This document shows, piece by piece, positions 61,311 through 64,000 of a stretch of DNA of 64,000 nucleotides (positions are counted from its first letter, which is position 1; every line of letters starts with the position of its first letter). Source of the DNA: Zonotrichia leucophrys gambelii. Its lineage: Eukaryota > Chordata > Aves > Passeriformes > Passerellidae. The position numbers and the translations under genes are program-made. The notes under the pieces were generated by a model. The model was not told where the DNA came from, did not search any database, and saw only the letters and a list, made by a program, of their open reading frames with translations. The stretch is taken from contig NC_088171.1 of the NCBI RefSeq assembly GCF_028769735.1, positions 96,661,412 through 96,725,411 on the forward strand. The letters run 5' to 3'.

Positions 61311-61483
61311 CCCATAGTTTTTTGAAAGATATTATTGAAAAAAGACATTGATTATCTTCATACTATTTTAAACAGTTTGAGCATTTTATCATTTCAGATT
61401 TTACATATGTTATCTTTTTTTTGTATAATTGGAAATAAATAACAATATTTAATATTTGTTATATCAAGTGATCATCCAACAGT

Positions 61484-61508
61484 CTTAAGTATCATTTTGA
61501 TACTTAAG
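61484..61508 (+). repeat. Perfect inverted repeat, 11-bp arms with 3-base loop
   Basis: CTTAAGTATCA, loop TTT, TGATACTTAAG. The right arm TGATACTTAAG recurs at 61529-61539, and a related ACTTAAG lies between, giving a cluster of overlapping palindromes over about 60 bases. No T-rich terminator context applies in a eukaryote, and no transposon ends are recognisable. Confidence 0.85.
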
Positions 61509-62766
61509 AATCAAAATTACTTAAGTTTTGATACTTAAGTAGTTCAAATTTAAAATCCATTTGAAGTAGCTGACATCATATACCATTACATGCCATTACA
61601 TACCATATTCTAGATTTGTTCCATATTCTCATAAGTTGGTACATTTACAGCATATGCTACAGCATTTCCTCTTAAACGGTGTCAAGAAAAGAACAAACTT
61701 CTGCCCGCAGAGAGACCAGTGACCAACTGTATGTGTATAATATTTCTGAAGAAGATTAATTAAAATAAAAAAAATCTTCAGATATCCAAATACTGAAGGG
61801 AATATACTGAACAGGGGTTGGGCAAGAAAGAGAGCACAGAGGCAGATTTTTTCCCCTCCAGATTAGCTCTATATGCTGGGAGTGCTGCAATGACCTCACA
61901 TTCCACTGAAACTGAATGGCTGCCTCTGAAAGTCTCAGCCCTATGGTCACATGAAGCTTCCTACCTCAAATATCAGGTCAAATATTTATATGTATGGGGG
62001 AAAAAAAAAGGATGTTACTGTTTGGAAAATGCCTGATAGAAATTGCACTAACTTGAATTTGACCATCAGAATTTATATTTTCTTCCCATCTAATGAAAGG
62101 TGGAATGCAGAAAGCAAACACATTCCGGATGTTCCTGTAAAAGAGAGAAAAAAAACCCTATCAGAAACAAAAGATGGGTAAGGTATGGAAGATGTAACAG
62201 ACAAGAAAGAATGAAAGGAAGAGACAAAGAGAAAAGGACTTTATGTTCTTCCTTGAGACTGACAATGACAGAGATGCTACAAAAAGCACAGGAGCATTAC
62301 AGAGTGCTGCAGAGGTATTTGTTGTTCTGTCAGATTAGAAATAGAAATAACTCACTAGTCTGAGCCTGGGGGACACTTACATAAGGCTTCAGTCTAAAAG
62401 TTGACTCCTGTAAGATTTAAGAGCAAAGGAAGAAAATGAGTAATACAGAAATATGTTGGACTGTGTCAGATTTCTCCCATCCAAGTACTTTTATAAATTT
62501 TGTTAATACCACTTTTAAAAATCCATTTAAAAATACAGAATTTGGAATACACTTTTTCTGCTAACTGTTCACTGCACTTGGAAGATGAGCAGGGGATTAC
62601 AATGGGCTGTGACTGTGCCATAAAATGAGCTGTAACTGCCTGTCCAAAAATCTTCTCCATGCCACAACAGTACCTTTAGCCAGCTGGCAGAGAGTTTAGA
62701 TCAGCTCCTGGCCTTCATTTCCCTGTCACAGAAACACGGCAGAAATCCTTTCAGAAGAGGGAGCTT

Positions 62767-62864
62767 CTGTTGTTAGGACTGGAATTACCAAGCTGAACTT
62801 CTGTTTTTAAAGCTGCTGTTGTTAGGACTGGAATTACCAAACTGAATCTCTGTTTTTAAAGCCA
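62767..62864 (+). repeat. Tandem duplication, 49-bp unit, two copies
   Basis: CTGTTGTTAGGACTGGAATT and the rest of a 49-bp unit are repeated head to tail at 62767-62815 and 62816-62864, with only a few substitutions (for example CCAAGCTGAAC versus CCAAACTGAAT). This is a recent local duplication. Confidence 0.93.
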
Positions 62865-64000
62865 TCCACTGAAATAATTCCTCAAAACCTTGCCATTTGC
62901 TTAGAAAGAAAACGATGGGGTGAAATGAATTCATAATGAGCTTCTTCCTCTCTCTTCCCCAGGTAATGTAAAAGCAAGCATTCCTTGCCCCTAGTTATGT
63001 CTTTTGAGCAGTTTTGGCAGAATGGCTGGGCAATAAGAAACATTTTCATGTTTAATTACAGCATATTTAAGGTGTTTCTTTTGGTGTTCACAGGCATTGA
63101 CAGGGGAGCAGGTGGATCACATCAGTCTCTGACAGTTCAGTGACTGTGAATATTGCACTCCTTGGATTTACATCACTTCTTAGATCCAATTCTGCATGCA
63201 TATTTCAGGTCTAACAGCACTGTGTTTTTAAATCTTAATTTTCTTGTTTGCTTACAAATGTGAAAATAACTCTATCCTTTAGCCATTTTTCTGCTTTTCT
63301 TGCCATGTAGAATAGCCCTACTTTTCCCTTTGTAAAAGTCCTTCATTCATTTCAATCATCACTACGGCAATTTTTTATAATTAAATGCCATAATTTTACA
63401 ACAATTTTCCAATACAGTAAGATTGTATTTTCAGAAGAAACCAAACTGCAGCAGCTTGGGGGAAGTAATCTCAGTCTGTCTTCATATAAGAGCTGGGTTC
63501 AACACTTCTGAGTACTGCTCTGGGACCTTAGAATGAAATGCTGCTTTTCACAGCACTGGTGGTGAAACTGAAAATTTACTTATAGCACCATCCTTACAAT
63601 CCTTTTCTACAAGATGCTAGATAATGAACTGCCTTTTCCTTAGGTGTTTTGGGCTCAAAATTGGAAGAATTTTTAATTTATGTTGCAGCTAGGTGACCTG
63701 GCCTTTACCCTGGAAGACGTAGCAAAGAAATGATGGTCAGATATTTTCGCCTCTCATATCAGTGGAAGTTTTCTTTGTCCTCCAGGTAACTCTGTAACCT
63801 TGAAGCTGGAGCAGTTCTGAGATTTATTTAGAAGTTCAGAGCAGTCATGTAATCAAGGTGCCTTGTTACCACCTCTGAAATGGAGCACTTGAGATGTGGG
63901 CTCCTGAGGGCAGCTACACAGATATTAGCTCATACTGCTCAGGGGGTGTCTATTTTCCCTGCCTTAACTGGTACGCCGCAATTTTCTGTTCTTGGTTTCC
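62865..64000. other. AT-rich unique sequence to the window edge
   Basis: No gene or repeat recognised. The last few hundred bases are slightly richer in G+C, without a supported frame. Confidence 0.45.

Larger units (their letters stand above)
57204..62766. other. AT-rich unique sequence, no supported genes
   Basis: No recognised LINE or LTR. Contains an (AAAC)n-type tract (61287-61310) and a perfect hairpin (61484-61508). The stretch at about 60040-60300 has more CpG and a less biased composition than its surroundings and could be a conserved non-coding element, but no comparison is possible here. The minus-strand 88-codon frame across it has no family resemblance. Confidence 0.45.

Noticed and set aside
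61484..61508. Rho-independent terminator, considered for the hairpin
   Set aside because: The context is vertebrate nuclear DNA and the stem is AT-rich; bacterial termination does not apply.

Overview
This window is vertebrate nuclear DNA, and almost certainly from a bird, most likely a passerine. The evidence is the set of interspersed repeats. I see seven CR1 LINE fragments, several carrying the CR1 3' end (ATTCTATGA-type tail) or its reverse complement, plus a set of retroviral LTRs, some of which I recognise as avian ERVL and ERVK types. The rest is AT-rich, low in CpG, with many A/T runs and microsatellites and no long open reading frames. There is no operon structure and no ribosome binding sites, and nothing that looks prokaryotic or phage-derived. 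Nearly all ATG-to-stop frames of 60-140 codons here are chance frames or pieces of LINE/LTR sequence.

Layout. Positions 1-500 hold a possible 3'-terminal coding exon (acceptor, 36 codons, stop), which would make the left edge the end of a plus-strand gene whose other exons lie outside the window. At 4.5-5.4 kb there is an internally deleted minus-strand CR1, followed at 5.65-5.79 kb by a second exon-like segment. At 9.6-10.4 kb there is another minus-strand CR1. At 12.8-14.2 kb there is a long GC-rich ERVL-type LTR. At 16.2-16.8 kb there is a well-preserved solo LTR with an exact 6-bp target duplication. From 17.7 to 40.6 kb the sequence is mostly unique, AT-rich and gene-poor, with microsatellites, small local duplications and one internal exon-like segment (28.07-28.31 kb). 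At 40.6-42.0 kb two CR1 copies lie head to head. At 45.3-45.9 kb there is an ERVL LTR of the common passerine LTR5-like type. Between 52.4 and 57.2 kb retroelements are concentrated: a minus-strand LTR, a roughly 1-kb plus-strand CR1, a G-poor block that may be another LTR, and two abutting LTRs in opposite orientation. The second of those abutting LTRs belongs to the same family as the 16.2-kb copy. From 57.2 to 64.0 kb the sequence is unique and AT-rich, with a 49-bp tandem duplication and a perfect hairpin.

No multi-gene pathway can be reconstructed. I did not find a convincing new biological system. The items most worth checking are the three exon-like segments, the decay pattern of the second copy of the LTR family (many one-base losses, either natural decay or consensus error), and the nested or inverted retroelement arrangements. 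All family names rest on recognition of sequence motifs, not on a database search.
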